A program made the translations under genes and the position numbers. A stretch of 6,930 nucleotides of DNA from an uncultured Oscillospiraceae bacterium (lineage in GTDB: Bacteria > Bacillota > Clostridia > Oscillospirales > Oscillospiraceae), in assembly GCA_934574095.1 (NCBI GenBank), contig CAKTMW010000061.1:1-6930 (forward strand), read 5' to 3'. Each line of letters opens with the position of its first letter. Within the stretch, counting starts at the first letter, position 1. Positions 5,349-6,930 of this stretch are shown piece after piece. A model generated the notes under the pieces. It saw only the letters and a list, made by a program, of their open reading frames with translations. It made no database searches and had not been told where the DNA came from.

Positions 5349-6824
5349 TCAGGTGGTTTCCGGGTTTTCCGGGGCATTTTCCGCGGCATAAGGCTCGGAT
5401 GTCCGCTGGTGGCGCAGCAGCATGGCGGCGTTCTCCTCCGCTTGCAGGTTGCGGAATACCCGGCGCATCATCACCAGCGTCAGCAGGAAGGACAGCACAT
5501 CCGCTACCGACTGGGCCAGCTGTACGCCCAGCTGATCCAGCCACAGGGGCATCAGCAGCACGGCGGGGATGAAGAACAATCCCTGGCGGGCCGCCGCCAG
5601 AATGGTGGCGGGCAGGGTCTTGCCCATGGTTTGGGTCATCATATTGCTGACCAGCGCGTAGGCTGCCAGCGGGAAGGTGATGCACTGGCACCGCATGGCG
5701 ACAGTGCCGAAGGCCACCACCTCCGGGTCGTTCCGGAAAACCGCTACCAGCTGGGGCGCGAAGGCGTAGCCCAAGATGGAGGCTGCCACTAGAAACAGTG
5801 TGCCCCACTTAACGCAGAAGCGGAAGCCCTGCCGCACCCGGTCATAGAGCTTGGCACCGTAGTTGAAGCCGCACACCGGCTGGAAGCCCTGGCCGAAGCC
5901 GATCAGCGCGGAGTTGGCCATGGTCATGATACGGCCTACCACGCTCATGGCGGCGATGGCCGCGTCGCCGTACAGGCCGGAGGCCACGTTCAGGCAGATG
6001 GTGGAGATGGCCATCAGGCTCTGGCGGCACAGGCTGGGGAAGCCGCCCCGGATGATCTCCTTGAAAATATGGCGGGTAAAGCGAATCTTACTGGGGTGGA
6101 GCCGCAGATTGCCCCCCTGGGTGCAGCCGAACAGCAGCAGTCCGAAGGAGAACAGCTGGCCGATGATGGTGGCCAGCGCCGCGCCCTTGATGCCCATGTT
6201 GCAGGTGAAGATCAGCAGGGGGTCAAGCCCTACGTTGATGACCGCGCCGGCCACGATGCCGATCATGCTGTACATGGCGCTGCCCTGAAAGCGCAGCTGG
6301 TTGTTCAGCACGAAGGAGGCGGTCATATACGGCGCGCCCAGCAGAATGATGCGCAGATAGTCGCAGGCGTAGGGCAGGATGGTTTCGGTGGAGCCCAGCA
6401 GCAGCGCCAGCGGGCGCAGGAATATCTGTCCCAGCACCAGCAGCACCACACCGGCGGAGAAGGCCAGGGTCACAGCGGTGATGGCCATGGTCTCAGCGTC
6501 CTCGGTCTCGTGGCGGCCCAGCTGGCGGGAGATGTAGTTGCCGCTGCCCTGGCCGAAGAAAAAGCCGGTGGCCTGGATGATGGCCATCAGCGAAAAGACC
6601 ACGCCCACCGCGCCGGTGGCAGCGTTGGAGCGCATCAATCCCACGAAGAAGGTGTCCGCCAGATTATATACCGCCGTCACCAGCATGGAGATGATGGTGG
6701 GCACCGCCATCTCGCACACCAGCCTGCCCACCGGGTCGGCGGTCAGGTGACGGTATTTCTCCTCCTGTAAGAGATTGGCCTCTTTCAGATGCTTGGTCTC
6801 ATGAAGATGATGATTGTGATACAT
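5349..6824 (-). CDS. MATE-family multidrug/sodium (or proton) antiporter
   Basis: A 491-residue polytopic membrane protein of the MATE family (MepA/NorM/DinF superfamily), somewhat longer than the usual ~450. It has the two-lobe layout: a first half opening with MAVPTIISM (39-47) and NLADTFFVG (54-62), and a second half opening around RGGFPSLCRQ and containing GFGQGFQPVCGFNYGA, the usual mid-protein MATE block. About twelve hydrophobic segments are visible. Family members export cationic drugs or metabolites using a sodium or proton gradient; the substrate here cannot be told. The N-terminus is histidine-rich (MYHNHHLHETKH) and hydrophilic for about 35 residues; the C-terminal tail is also hydrophilic and rich in Glu and Pro. 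Start ATG at 6824 with a modest site (GGGTG, complement of 6829-6833). A later start is possible, but no better ribosome site with a start codon was found. No clear terminator follows before the prfB promoter. Confidence 0.93.
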   Translation of the reverse strand: MYHNHHLHETKHLKEANLLQEEKYRHLTADPVGRLVCEMAVPTIISMLVTAVYNLADTFFVGLMRSNAATGAVGVVFSLMAIIQATGFFFGQGSGNYISRQLGRHETEDAETMAITAVTLAFSAGVVLLVLGQIFLRPLALLLGSTETILPYACDYLRIILLGAPYMTASFVLNNQLRFQGSAMYSMIGIVAGAVINVGLDPLLIFTCNMGIKGAALATIIGQLFSFGLLLFGCTQGGNLRLHPSKIRFTRHIFKEIIRGGFPSLCRQSLMAISTICLNVASGLYGDAAIAAMSVVGRIMTMANSALIGFGQGFQPVCGFNYGAKLYDRVRQGFRFCVKWGTLFLVAASILGYAFAPQLVAVFRNDPEVVAFGTVAMRCQCITFPLAAYALVSNMMTQTMGKTLPATILAAARQGLFFIPAVLLMPLWLDQLGVQLAQSVADVLSFLLTLVMMRRVFRNLQAEENAAMLLRHQRTSEPYAAENAPENPETT

Positions 6825-6930
6825 ATAACACCCTGTTTCTGTAATTTCTTTACTTAAGGCAACACCGCATGAAAAGATGAGCCATCAACGGTTGAATATG
6901 ATATAGTATACATATGGATAAACAGATGAC
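6825..6930. promoter_or_regulatory. AT-rich region upstream of the MATE gene, possible divergent regulatory region
   Basis: About 106 bases without a gene, clearly AT-richer than the rest. It contains an 11-bp palindrome TCAACGGTTGA (6885-6895) and, on the minus strand, a -10-like TATACT (complement of 6905-6910) whose -35 would fall at or beyond the window end. On the plus strand ATG 6914 opens a frame running off the edge (MDKQM), but no ribosome site precedes it. A palindrome here could be an operator for a MarR/TetR-type regulator of the transporter, but no regulator gene is visible. Confidence 0.3.

Noticed and set aside
6069..6770. A 233-codon plus-strand open frame antisense to the MATE gene
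   Set aside because: Low-complexity Gln/His/Gly composition and fully inside a clear membrane transporter gene on the other strand.
6914..6930. Start of a divergent plus-strand gene (MDKQM...)
   Set aside because: Only five codons are visible, with no ribosome binding site upstream, so it cannot be supported as a coding region.

Overview
The window looks like chromosomal DNA of a GC-rich, anaerobic gut-type Firmicute, most likely an Oscillospiraceae-like clostridium (Oscillibacter, Dysosmobacter, Flavonifractor type). This is inferred from the high GC content, strong AGGAGG-type ribosome binding sites, a clostridial one-carbon folate gene set and a GC-rich palindromic intergenic repeat. No taxonomic marker was checked by search.

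Plus strand, 19-3977: five closely spaced genes, probably one operon whose promoter lies upstream of the window. They encode FchA-type methenyl-THF cyclohydrolase, a FolD-type methylene-THF dehydrogenase, a formate/nitrite-family channel, a DUF1638-like protein starting at TTG, and a cysteine-rich zinc-ribbon domain fused to 5-formyl-THF cyclo-ligase. The theme is movement of one-carbon units between formate and methylene-THF, with salvage of the dead-end 5-formyl-THF. The FolD has lost the lysine and glutamine needed for cyclohydrolase activity, which explains why a separate FchA sits next to it. A strong hairpin between the channel gene and the DUF1638 gene may lower expression of the last two genes.

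3978-4148: the convergent intergenic region. It holds an 82-bp nested palindrome (4002-4083), a probable REP/MITE-like repeat, followed by a U-tract hairpin with a GAAA loop that can terminate transcription from both sides.

Minus strand, 5270-4149 and 6824-5349: prfB (peptide chain release factor 2) with its own near-consensus promoter and no programmed frameshift, and upstream of it a MATE-family efflux transporter with a histidine-rich N-terminus. The last ~106 bases are AT-rich, gene-free sequence that probably carries the MATE promoter/operator and perhaps the start of a divergent gene.

The most notable point is the fifth gene of the operon. It is one open frame for a zinc-ribbon/5-formyl-THF cyclo-ligase fusion, but it keeps a perfect internal ribosome binding site and ATG exactly at the domain boundary. 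It could therefore make both the fusion and a free 188-residue ligase.
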